Assembly (NCBI GenBank): GCA_034667645.1
Contig: JAXDQV010000154.1
Span: 1-17,120, forward strand
From: JAJPJG01 sp034667645
GTDB lineage: Bacteria > Verrucomicrobiota > Verrucomicrobiia > Chthoniobacterales > Chthoniobacteraceae
Direction of reading: 5' to 3'
Length of the DNA stretch: 17,120 nt
This document shows, piece by piece, positions 1 through 6,851 of this stretch; position 1 is the first letter of the stretch; every line of letters starts with the position of its first letter. The notes below the pieces were generated by a model. The model made no database searches, was not told the origin of the DNA, and saw only the letters and a program-made list of their open reading frames with translations. The position numbers were made by a program, and so were the translations under genes.

Positions 1-79
1 AGATATCGCACTGCAGGAAATCATCGACGGCAAGCTGACCTTCGAGGAAGCGCCGGTGGAAGCGAAGAACGGGAAGTAG
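1..79 (+). CDS. rpoZ: DNA-directed RNA polymerase omega subunit, C-terminal end (partial)
   Basis: Reading in the frame that ends at the TAG at 77-79, the window opens inside a coding region whose last 25 residues include DIALQEIIDGKLTF near the start. This resembles the conserved stretch of the omega subunit (E. coli has IALREIEEG), followed by a short acidic and lysine tail. Omega is a small RNA polymerase subunit that helps beta' fold and assemble. Only the C-terminus is present, so the name rests on one short motif. The next gene, smpB, starts 10 bases downstream on the same strand, which suggests co-transcription. Another protein with a similar tail cannot be excluded. Confidence 0.55.
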   Translation, partial: DIALQEIIDGKLTFEEAPVEAKNGK

Positions 80-89
80 CATCACAGCC

Positions 90-551
90 GTGTCGGCTGA
101 GATTGCCACGAACCGGAAGGCGCTCCATGAATACCACATTCTGGAACGCTACGAGGCGGGCTTGGAGCTGAAGGGGACGGAGGTCAAATCGATCCGTGGC
201 GGCCTCGCCAATCTGACGAACGCGTTTGCCCGCATTGAAAACGGGCAGGCGTTTCTATACGGCTGCGACATCCAACCGTATGCGCGCGCAAGCCATGAAC
301 AGCACGAGCCAAAGCGCAATCGCCGGCTCCTCCTGCACAAGCGCGAAATCGATAAGCTCTTCGGCCTATCATCGGTAAAAGGCCACACGCTGGTCGCGCT
401 GCGGATGTATTGGAAGGGTGGTCGGGTGAAAGTCGAGATCGGCGTCGGGAAGGGCAAGGAATCACACGACAAACGCGTGGATCTCAAAAAGCGGGTCGAG
501 CAGCGCGAAGTGGACCGCGAGATTTCCCGCTTCAATCGCAAGCGGGGCTAA
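90..551 (+). CDS. smpB: SsrA-binding protein SmpB
   Basis: SmpB binds tmRNA (SsrA) and delivers it to stalled ribosomes for trans-translation, which tags the unfinished peptide for degradation. The 153-residue product matches the usual family length (about 150-160). It has the family's N-terminal pattern: TNRKALHEYHILERYEAGLEL, then GTEVKSIR, an ARIENGQAFLYGCDIQPY-like strand and an RRLLLHKREI segment. The tail (about 121-153) is very basic, as expected for the part that enters the decoding centre. The start is GTG at 90, giving the family's expected N-terminus. There is no clear Shine-Dalgarno sequence. Its stop codon overlaps the convergent opcA stop by 4 bases (548-551). The tmRNA gene itself is not in the window. 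Confidence 0.96.
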   Translation: MSAEIATNRKALHEYHILERYEAGLELKGTEVKSIRGGLANLTNAFARIENGQAFLYGCDIQPYARASHEQHEPKRNRRLLLHKREIDKLFGLSSVKGHTLVALRMYWKGGRVKVEIGVGKGKESHDKRVDLKKRVEQREVDREISRFNRKRG

Positions 552-1600
552 AGCAGGGACTCCGCAGCCGTCAGCGCTTTCATATAGACGGGATGCTTTC
601 CGCCTAGCATCAGCTCCTCGTTGAGCAAATCAATCAATGTGTCCTTCCCGGATGGCACAAGGTGGTGATACGCGCGTCCGTCTGAGAGCTCGATCTGCGA
701 TTTGAAAAAATCGGAACTCGTCTCGCGAGAGATTCGAAACCTGGCTCCAGCACTTTGGAGCGAAAACTCGCTGATCGGCGCACCCGCGAGTTCGCGCAAT
801 TCGACGGTGATCTGCCCCTGATCGCCCACTAAAAGGAAACCGTTCTCACGCTTTTCCGACATGCGCCATCGCAACTGCGCCATCAGCCAACCCAAGAACA
901 GCAGAGCAGTCGTCCGATGCTTTGGAGCGTGTGCCGCCTCGACGTGAGTGACCTTTTGCAGTTCTACGAGGTTACCCGGGTGATCGAACAACTGCGCCGC
1001 CGCCCAGCGCAGATGCAAGAGCCGCGTCCAGTTCAGATCGCACAAAATCATGCGCGGCTTAATCGCGGCGAGCGATTCGCGCAACCGGACAAACTGCGCC
1101 TTCGGCTCGCGCCATTTCTGACTGTCGAAGATCAGGCGATCGACCCAGATCCACAGCTGCGCATCGATGTGGCGGGAGAAATCGCCGCGCCACCAGAGAT
1201 AAAGCGGCAGATCGGAATCGAGATGCGAAAAGACAATGTTCGGGATCATGTCCTTCGAGTTTCCCTCGAGCAAAAATGAGATCTGTTCGCAGCAAACCTG
1301 TTTCGCGCCCGCGCGGCTCACATGGCAATGCGCGCTGATCGAAGCCTGCACCCGCAGTTCCGGCGCGTTCGGCTCGGTGGCAATCAGGATCGCGCGGCAT
1401 GCGTGATCGCGCGTGAATTCCGAGATTATTTGCGTGTTCTCCGCCATCCGTTCCGCGCCCTCGCAGTAGATCGCAAAATTAATAAGCGACGCGCGCGTGG
1501 TCGTCCCTTCGCCGGAATCCCAGAGCTTCTTCAGCTCTCGATCGATTTTCCCGATTTCCACCGGCATCCCACTGCCGAGATTGGCGATTGTTTCGGGCAT
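548..1600 (-). CDS. opcA: Glucose-6-phosphate dehydrogenase assembly protein OpcA
   Basis: OpcA proteins associate with glucose-6-phosphate dehydrogenase and promote its active oligomer; this is best known in cyanobacteria and actinobacteria. The product is 350 residues. Family-like features are the segment at about 126-140 (HLDSDLPLYLWWRGD), then DRLIFDSQ (154-161) and DLNWTRL (188-194), which match the family's pattern of a WWRGD loop and an aspartate-serine strand. The frame stays open upstream into zwf, but I place the start at the ATG at 1600. That lies 7 bases after the zwf TAA, and the residues upstream of it are non-family and only overlap zwf. Location right after zwf supports the assignment. 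Several cysteines are present (for example CC at 103-104), but I cannot say whether they are redox-active. The stop is shared tail to tail with smpB. Confidence 0.9.
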   Translation of the reverse strand: MPETIANLGSGMPVEIGKIDRELKKLWDSGEGTTTRASLINFAIYCEGAERMAENTQIISEFTRDHACRAILIATEPNAPELRVQASISAHCHVSRAGAKQVCCEQISFLLEGNSKDMIPNIVFSHLDSDLPLYLWWRGDFSRHIDAQLWIWVDRLIFDSQKWREPKAQFVRLRESLAAIKPRMILCDLNWTRLLHLRWAAAQLFDHPGNLVELQKVTHVEAAHAPKHRTTALLFLGWLMAQLRWRMSEKRENGFLLVGDQGQITVELRELAGAPISEFSLQSAGARFRISRETSSDFFKSQIELSDGRAYHHLVPSGKDTLIDLLNEELMLGGKHPVYMKALTAAESLL

Positions 1601-1607
1601 CGCAATT

Positions 1608-3158
1608 TTACAGACGGCGCCAACTGCGCCCGTCCCGCTCCAGCAATTCGTCTGCCTCGGACGGCCCCCACGATCCTGAAGGATATTCGAAAAGTTTCGG
1701 CGCAGCCCCTGAGTTATGCCATGCGTGCTCGATGGCATCGATGAAGGTCCAGGCCTGCTCGACTTCATCGCGGCGGGCGAAAAGGGTTGCGTCCCCGCTC
1801 ATCGCATCCAGCAGCAGCCGCTCATACGCTTCCGGGCTGGCCTTGCCGAAGCTGGTTCCATAGTGGAAATCCATTTTGACCGGCTCGACCCGGAGCGCTG
1901 CGCCGGGAATTTTCGCCTGCATCCGGAGTGAAATTCCCTCGTCGGGCTGGATGCGGATGACCAGAACGTTTGTCCCCACGTTGTTAGCCGACTTGTTAAA
2001 CAATACTTGTGGCGCTTCACGAAAGGTCACGGCGATTTCCGTCCCGCTTTTCGGCAGGCGCTTGCCGACGCGCACGTAGAACGGAATGTCCGCCCAGCGC
2101 CAGTTGTCCACGTTCAACTTCAGCGCGACGTAGGTTTCCGTCATAGACTGCGGGTTGACCCGCTCCTCGTCGCGATACGCCTTCACGTTTTTGCCGTTCA
2201 CCGCACCGGCGGCGTATTGGCCGCGCACGACATTCTGCGTCACATCTTCGCTGCTCAATGGGCGCAGCGAGCGCACCACTTTCACCTTTTCGTCGCGCAC
2301 GCTATCGGCGGAGAGATCGGTGGGCGGCTCCATCGCGACGAGGCAGAGCAATTGCAGCAAGTGGTTCTGCACCATGTCGCGCAGCGCGCCCGAGTTGTCG
2401 TAATAGGGGCCGCGGCCTTCGACTCCGAGCGTTTCGCTCGCGGTGATTTGCACGGAATCGATGTAACGGTGATTCCAGAGCGGCTCAAAAATCGCGTTGG
2501 CAAAACGCAGCACCATGATGTTCTGCGCCGTTTCTTTCCCCAAAAAGTGGTCGATCCGAAACGTATCGCGCTCGGCGAATGTTTCGTTCACCACGCGGTT
2601 GAGTTCCTGCGCGCTGGGCAAGTCCGTGCCGAACGGTTTCTCGACGATCACTCGCGCCCAGCCTCCCTCGATGGTCTTGTTCAACCCGAACTGATTGAGC
2701 TTCTGCAGGATCCCCTCGAACTCCGTGGGCGCGACGGAGAGATAGAAAAGGCGATTGCCGCGCGTGCCCCGCTCCGCGTCGATCTGGTGCAGCCGCTCGG
2801 CGAGACGTTGGTAGCCGTCGTCATCGCCAAACTCACTGCGGTGATAGTAGATGCGCTCGGCGAAACTTTTCCACAGTTCATCCTGCACGGACTGCCGGGA
2901 AAACTTCTTCGCCGCTTCCTCCAGTTCTTCACGAAATTGTTGATCCGTTTTTTCCCGCCGTGCGAAACCGATTACCGTAAGCGCCGAGGGAAGATCACCG
3001 TCGGCTGCCATGTTATAAAGCGCGGGAATCAGCTTCCGGTGCGTCAAGTCACCCGTCGCGCCGAAAATAATGACGGTGCACGGCTGCGGCATCGGGCGGC
3101 TCGCGAGTCCCTCCCGAAGTGGATTGGCGGGCGGTTTATCAGCGGTGTTCGTGCTCAC
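1608..3158 (-). CDS. zwf: Glucose-6-phosphate 1-dehydrogenase
   Basis: This enzyme oxidises glucose 6-phosphate to 6-phosphogluconolactone with NADP+ or NAD+, the entry step of the oxidative pentose phosphate and Entner-Doudoroff pathways, in the cytoplasm. The 516-residue product has the N-terminal Rossmann motif GATGDLTHRK (33-42), EKPFG (173-177), the active-site signature RIDHFLGKE (201-209) and the second catalytic histidine region DMVQNHLLQ (H266). The start is GTG at 3158, which keeps the family's N-terminal NPLREGL motif (12-18). The alternative ATG at residue 23 (3092) would lose it. The GTG start overlaps the end of the upstream membrane-protein gene by 20 bases. opcA follows after 7 bases. 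Length and motifs indicate an intact gene. Confidence 0.97.
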   Translation of the reverse strand: MSTNTADKPPANPLREGLASRPMPQPCTVIIFGATGDLTHRKLIPALYNMAADGDLPSALTVIGFARREKTDQQFREELEEAAKKFSRQSVQDELWKSFAERIYYHRSEFGDDDGYQRLAERLHQIDAERGTRGNRLFYLSVAPTEFEGILQKLNQFGLNKTIEGGWARVIVEKPFGTDLPSAQELNRVVNETFAERDTFRIDHFLGKETAQNIMVLRFANAIFEPLWNHRYIDSVQITASETLGVEGRGPYYDNSGALRDMVQNHLLQLLCLVAMEPPTDLSADSVRDEKVKVVRSLRPLSSEDVTQNVVRGQYAAGAVNGKNVKAYRDEERVNPQSMTETYVALKLNVDNWRWADIPFYVRVGKRLPKSGTEIAVTFREAPQVLFNKSANNVGTNVLVIRIQPDEGISLRMQAKIPGAALRVEPVKMDFHYGTSFGKASPEAYERLLLDAMSGDATLFARRDEVEQAWTFIDAIEHAWHNSGAAPKLFEYPSGSWGPSEADELLERDGRSWRRL

Positions 3159-4113
3159 GTGTGGAATCAGCCAACGTGAAAAAATTCGCGTTGGAGATCA
3201 ATGAAATCCCGCGATCGTTCGGGCGCAGAATTTCGAAAGCCGCAATCAGGGTCTCGGCTTCCCGATCGATCTCGAGGCGATCGTCGCTAGCACCAAAGCA
3301 GACGAGTTGGTAAGCGACGCCGCGATGAACGGAGACCCAAAAGGAGTGATATTTTGGTTCTGAGTGCGAATTCGTGATCGCCTCGAACTGGACCACCTCC
3401 GCGCCCTGCTGGGATGAATGCCGCTCGTCGCCGAAGTTGGCATTGGTCACGGTGTGGCGAAGGTTTGCTTTCACCTGCTCGGCAAACGTCGATGAGGTCA
3501 GGTCGGAATGCGGGTCAATTCTCTCAGCCGTGATTTGAAAAGTCATCGGCGGCGTGTCTCGCGTAAAGGTGAGCGTGCGGCCGGGCGGTCGCGCCGGCAA
3601 ATCCACCTGGATCCACGGAATGGGAAGGACAAACCGAAAGTTCAGATTTTCGACGACGATGGTCTTTGAGTTGGGTGGGGCGCCCACGACGGATTTTTGA
3701 TTTGGAAAGAACTGTTCAACCATACCGGCGGACGTCAGGCCGATCAGAACCAGGGCGAGACAAATTCCCGCCCGCCCCCGGCGCATCCCGCGGCGCAGTC
3801 GCGTCTGTTTGCGTCGCCGCCGCCGCCTTCGCGAGAGTTCTTTCACTCCGTGGACACACGTCATGAGCCCACCCAGCGCAGCGGCAATCACCACGGATTC
3901 CGAGAGCAACGGCAGGCTCTCCAAGTCGAGTGCTTTCCGACAATACTGCCGGGCAAGAAGGTCGCAAATCCACGTAAACAGCACGATCAAAAGACCGACG
4001 AGGCATTTGCGGTTGTTGGTTCTGCGACGGAGCGCAATGAGGCAGCCCGCTGCGCTGAGGGTCAGAAGGAGGAGCCAGAAAAAAACGCCGAGGAAAAGCA
4101 GGGGACTGATCAT
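3139..4113 (-). CDS. Unrecognised four-helix membrane protein with an extracytoplasmic C-terminal domain
   Basis: I do not recognise a named family. The ATG at 4113 is chosen because it overlaps the holB stop as ATGA, typical of coupled translation; the open frame further upstream lies inside holB. The 324-residue product has likely membrane helices at about 3-28, 37-54, 70-90 and 114-132. An extremely arginine-rich loop (about 95-114, with eight consecutive arginines or lysines in its core) joins helices 3 and 4. By the positive-inside rule, that loop and the 29-36 loop are cytoplasmic, so the C-terminal domain (about 150-300) faces the periplasm. That domain alternates strands and one helix, and loosely recalls PsbP/DcrB-like folds; this is a weak impression only. 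The gene sits between holB and zwf and overlaps zwf by 20 bases. Confidence 0.8.
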   Translation of the reverse strand: MISPLLFLGVFFWLLLLTLSAAGCLIALRRRTNNRKCLVGLLIVLFTWICDLLARQYCRKALDLESLPLLSESVVIAAALGGLMTCVHGVKELSRRRRRRRKQTRLRRGMRRGRAGICLALVLIGLTSAGMVEQFFPNQKSVVGAPPNSKTIVVENLNFRFVLPIPWIQVDLPARPPGRTLTFTRDTPPMTFQITAERIDPHSDLTSSTFAEQVKANLRHTVTNANFGDERHSSQQGAEVVQFEAITNSHSEPKYHSFWVSVHRGVAYQLVCFGASDDRLEIDREAETLIAAFEILRPNDRGISLISNANFFTLADSTREHEHR

Positions 4114-5075
4114 GCCGGGCCCGCGAAGGCATCGAGAAACGCGACCTCGATCGTGAGATCCTCCTTTACGTTTCGGCCGAGATTTTCCCGCAGACCTTCC
4201 AGGTGAGCGAGGCGTCTCAAGGCTTCCGCAGTCGATAATTCCGTGGCTACACGAGCGGTCTCCGTCGCGCATTGCGGCAGGTCAATCGCCGCAAAGTTCT
4301 GCTGCTGCCGGAGCACATCCGCCCACCACTGAACCGCGGTCTCAATGAGCAATCCGCGCTGGTGCACATAACGCGATTCCGTGAGCGCTTTGTAAAAATC
4401 CTCGCGATCATCGAGCCAGTCGCTCTCGGTCGTTTGCTTGTAATGGAGTTCCTCCTTTTTTAGCTCGCCTGCATTTTCCGCAGCGATTTCCTCACGCGCC
4501 TTTTGGAGCAGCAAGGTGAACTCCCGGACGAGACGATAGGTCGCAGTCACGTCCCGGTTTTCGCTTTGAAAAAAACCGCGGAGCGCCTCGACAAACTGGA
4601 CTTGCAAGGGCGAGAGCTGAGGGGCCTGCTTGCTGGTCAGGGACACGGCGATGCAACGCGAGAGGATCGTCGGAGGCAAGGCTTCGGGCTGTTCGCTCGT
4701 CAGCAACAGGAGCGAGTTGTGAGGCGGCTCCTCGAGCGTTTTTAGAAACGCGTTGGATGCCTGAATTTGCAAGCGGTCCGCATCGAAAACGATGCCGACT
4801 TTTTTTCCATCACCGGTGGCGCGCATTTGCAGCTCCCGTTCCAGCCCGCGCATTTGCTCGATCACGATCCTTCTCGATTTCGACTCCGGCTCCGCGATGT
4901 GCACATCGGGATGGTGCAGCGGGTTCTCGGTTCCGACGACGACCGCGGCGAGATCGGCGGCGAGGCTCCGCTTTCCGCTGCCCGCAGCGCCGGTGAAAAG
5001 ATACGCATGCGCCAGGCGCTCCCGCGAGTGCGCGCGCTGAAGGAGCTCGAGCGCCGCGTTTTTTGTGAATCCCAT
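4110..5075 (-). CDS. holB: DNA polymerase III subunit delta' (clamp loader)
   Basis: Delta' is part of the clamp-loader complex that opens and loads the beta sliding clamp during replication. The product is 321 residues. The N-terminal AAA+ region shows LAHAYLFTG followed by a P-loop-like GAAGSGKR (29-36), HPDVHIAEPESKSRRI (55-70), the Walker B region VGIVFDADRL (93-102), NAFLKTLEEPP (108-118) and the SRC motif (139-141) that supplies an arginine finger. The four zinc-binding cysteines usual between the P-loop and HPD are absent. The P-loop has R where S or T is normal, common in delta'. The start is the ATG at 5075, 40 bases after the tmk stop; the longer frame upstream is inside tmk. The C-terminus overlaps the next gene by ATGA. 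The tmk-holB order is widely conserved. Confidence 0.92.
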   Translation of the reverse strand: MGFTKNAALELLQRAHSRERLAHAYLFTGAAGSGKRSLAADLAAVVVGTENPLHHPDVHIAEPESKSRRIVIEQMRGLERELQMRATGDGKKVGIVFDADRLQIQASNAFLKTLEEPPHNSLLLLTSEQPEALPPTILSRCIAVSLTSKQAPQLSPLQVQFVEALRGFFQSENRDVTATYRLVREFTLLLQKAREEIAAENAGELKKEELHYKQTTESDWLDDREDFYKALTESRYVHQRGLLIETAVQWWADVLRQQQNFAAIDLPQCATETARVATELSTAEALRRLAHLEGLRENLGRNVKEDLTIEVAFLDAFAGPA

Positions 5076-5115
5076 GGTCGTGCAATAAAGCGATTGGCGG
5101 TGGCTTTTCGCGCAA

Positions 5116-5769
5116 CTACAACGACGACGACAATCGTTCGCCGACCGTCCGCCAGACCTCATCCTCGATTGCTTCGATCGGGTGGCTGGCCTCAATGACC
5201 CGAACGCGGGCGGATTCGGCCGCGGCGAGGGCGAGGTAACCGTCGCGGACTGCGTCATAAAAATCGAGCGGCTGCTGCTCCATCCGATCCGCCGGGCCTT
5301 TGCCGGATCGAGTGCGGCAGAGCATGCGTTCGCGCGCCAGCCTGGGATCGAGGTCGAGGACGAAGGTGAGATCCGGACGGCATCCTCCGACCGCGAAGTC
5401 ATTCATCATTTTGACCGCGGCGGCATCGAGCCTGCGTGCTACTCCTTGATACACCGTGGTCGAGTCGAGGAACCGATCCGAAAGCACAATCGCCCCCTCG
5501 CGCAGCGCGGGCTCGACGCGTTCCCGAACGAGCTGCGCGCGGCTCGCCGCAAAAAGCAACAACTCGGTTTCGGCAGTCATCGTCGCACCGACGCGCGAGA
5601 ACTGGAGCAGATGTTTTATTTCCTCGCCGATGTCCGTCCCGCCCGGTTCGCGTGTCACTAGAACCTTGTGGTTCTCGCGTTCCAGACGCGATGCGAGACG
5701 CTGAATCTGGGTGGTTTTTCCGCAGCCTTCCGAGCCTTCGAAAGTGATGAAAAAGCCGCGTTGCGCCAT
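5116..5769 (-). CDS. tmk: Thymidylate kinase
   Basis: Thymidylate kinase phosphorylates dTMP to dTDP with ATP, an essential step to dTTP. The 217-residue product begins ITFEGSEGCGKTT (P-loop, about 11-20). It contains REPGGT (40-45), the DRFLDSTTVYQG segment (98-109, carrying the DR pair that contacts substrate) and a basic lid region RTRSGKGPADRMEQQ (152-166). Length is normal for the family (about 205-220). The start is the ATG at 5769, placing the P-loop at the usual distance. The frame is open further upstream, but that part has no family similarity and overlaps the previous gene. It is likely the first or second gene of the operon tmk-holB-membrane protein-zwf-opcA. No Shine-Dalgarno sequence is visible. 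Confidence 0.96.
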   Translation of the reverse strand: MAQRGFFITFEGSEGCGKTTQIQRLASRLERENHKVLVTREPGGTDIGEEIKHLLQFSRVGATMTAETELLLFAASRAQLVRERVEPALREGAIVLSDRFLDSTTVYQGVARRLDAAAVKMMNDFAVGGCRPDLTFVLDLDPRLARERMLCRTRSGKGPADRMEQQPLDFYDAVRDGYLALAAAESARVRVIEASHPIEAIEDEVWRTVGERLSSSL

Positions 5770-5796
5770 GGGAGAGCGCGATGGAAAACGAACCTG

Positions 5797-5815
5797 CGCG
5801 GCTTGTCGAGCCGTG
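5797..5815 (-). other. Short stem-loop between the secreted-protein gene and tmk
   Basis: A 7-bp stem (one G-U pair) with a 5-base loop lies directly after the TAA of the upstream gene and 28 bases before the tmk start. It has no following U-tract on the minus strand, so it is not a classical intrinsic terminator. It may be a processing or attenuation element, or chance in GC-rich DNA. Confidence 0.25.
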
Positions 5816-5816
5816 C

Positions 5817-6677
5817 TTAATGCGTGATGACCGTCGGGCCGGCGCCGGACGGTTTGGCCGCTTTGGTGCTCACCACCCGTTCGGTGTTTTTGCGGGCATT
5901 GATCACAAAATCGTTGTTGTCGCCAAAGCGCGCCCAAGGGCCGGGTGGCACTTCACGGAAATCCACGAACTTCCAGTCCGTCACGTCGGTTGGCTGCAAG
6001 CCAAGATAGTCACGCACGGCAGGAGATATATCCAGACCGGCACCGCGGTTCAGGTTCCACTTCGGCTTTTCGTTTCCAAAAACATACTCCCAGTGATCCG
6101 TCCGGAATGGACCGCAGTCGGACCATTGAGAATAAGCGACGCGGTTATCCTTGCGAATCGCAACCCAGCGATCCCGGCAAACCGACTGGCCGAATTTCAC
6201 GTAGGCTTCCTTGAACCACGGGATCACGCGTGGTGCCTCCGGCTTGGTGTCGCCGTGCGTCACATCGTTGTAGGGAAGCGCGCAGTAGAAAGGATTCTGT
6301 CTCGGCGTAAACCGGACCGGAACGAAATCGCGGCGCGCGGTCGGATCCGGATTGTCGAACCCGCCGTAGTTTTGCTGCCACTGCGGATCCCACGAGCTGG
6401 TGCGATTTGGCACGGGATTGTTCGCGGTCGGGAGTTCGCCGACCCAAAAGACGGTGGTTACGATCCCTGTTTTCCAGGGATAACGGCCGCTGGAGATCAT
6501 GGGGCGGCCGGTCGTCGGGATGAAAACCTGGGGCTCGATTTTCAACAGCGCGCTCTCGCGCAGTTTCATCGCGTATTTCGCGAAATCCGACCCGCTCGAA
6601 TAGGGGGACTGGGCGGAAACCGCGGAACTCAAGGCAAGCAGAGCGACGCAAAAGGTGAGGGGAAACACGGCTCTCAT
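5817..6677 (-). CDS. Secreted protein, possible double-psi beta-barrel (RlpA/expansin-like) domain
   Basis: The 286-residue product starts with a Sec signal peptide (hydrophobic 4-20, likely cleavage after SAVSA, 22-23). The mature part has an inner region with Y-C-A-L-P-Y-N (131-137), a CRDRWVAIRK strand (167-176), WSDCGPF (186-191), GAGLDISPAVRDYLGL (212-227) and a C-terminal WKFVD strand. The order of a DCGPF turn followed by LDIS-A...LG parallels the DRGPF ... IDLS-AA-LG signature of RlpA-like double-psi beta-barrels, which act on peptidoglycan or bind glycans. The fold call is inference from this pattern only. Cysteines 132, 167 and 188 could form a disulfide. It lies 47 bases upstream of tmk on the same strand. 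The start ATG at 6677 gives the signal peptide directly. Confidence 0.82.
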   Translation of the reverse strand: MRAVFPLTFCVALLALSSAVSAQSPYSSGSDFAKYAMKLRESALLKIEPQVFIPTTGRPMISSGRYPWKTGIVTTVFWVGELPTANNPVPNRTSSWDPQWQQNYGGFDNPDPTARRDFVPVRFTPRQNPFYCALPYNDVTHGDTKPEAPRVIPWFKEAYVKFGQSVCRDRWVAIRKDNRVAYSQWSDCGPFRTDHWEYVFGNEKPKWNLNRGAGLDISPAVRDYLGLQPTDVTDWKFVDFREVPPGPWARFGDNNDFVINARKNTERVVSTKAAKPSGAGPTVITH

Positions 6678-6851
6678 CTTGGAAGGCGGCTGCCGTAGTA
6701 AAACAAAGCGCAGGCGGCGTCCAGCCGTTTCTCCCCGGCGGCGGACGGTGGCCAGCGTTGTGAAAGTCGGTTCATCTACGGTGCAGTTAATTTCTTCAAT
6801 CTCGGCAATATCTCAAGCAATGGACGTGCCGTTCGCGGCGGACCGCCCTCG

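Noticed and set aside
1601..1768. Upstream extension of opcA by 56 codons
   Set aside because: These codons overlap the 3' end of zwf in another frame and lack family similarity. The ATG at 1600, directly after the zwf stop, is the natural start.
2007..3179. A 390-codon open frame on the plus strand, antisense to zwf
   Set aside because: It mirrors zwf, whose protein motifs are unmistakable. The antisense translation is low-complexity, rich in R, H and V, without recognisable domains, as expected from GC-rich codon bias.
3810..3840. Run of GCC/CGC triplets resembling a microsatellite
   Set aside because: It encodes the arginine-rich loop of the membrane protein in frame. The repeat is imperfect and short, so it is better described as part of that gene.
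3697..4206. A 169-codon plus-strand frame opposite the membrane protein
   Set aside because: The minus-strand frame has clear hydrophobic helices and an ATGA overlap with holB. The plus-strand translation is proline-, arginine- and glutamate-rich noise.
5076..5402. Upstream extension of holB by 109 codons
   Set aside because: It overlaps tmk out of frame and is rich in serine and arginine. The family N-terminus (LAHAYLFTG and P-loop) fits a start at 5075.
5781..6698. A 305-codon open frame on the plus strand opposite the secreted protein gene
   Set aside because: The minus-strand frame has a clean signal peptide and structured sequence. The plus-strand translation is arginine-rich, without motifs, and covers the same bases.
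6678..6851. Gene-free spacer between the secreted-protein gene and nadB
   Set aside because: I looked for promoters, hairpins and short frames on both strands and found nothing that stands above background.
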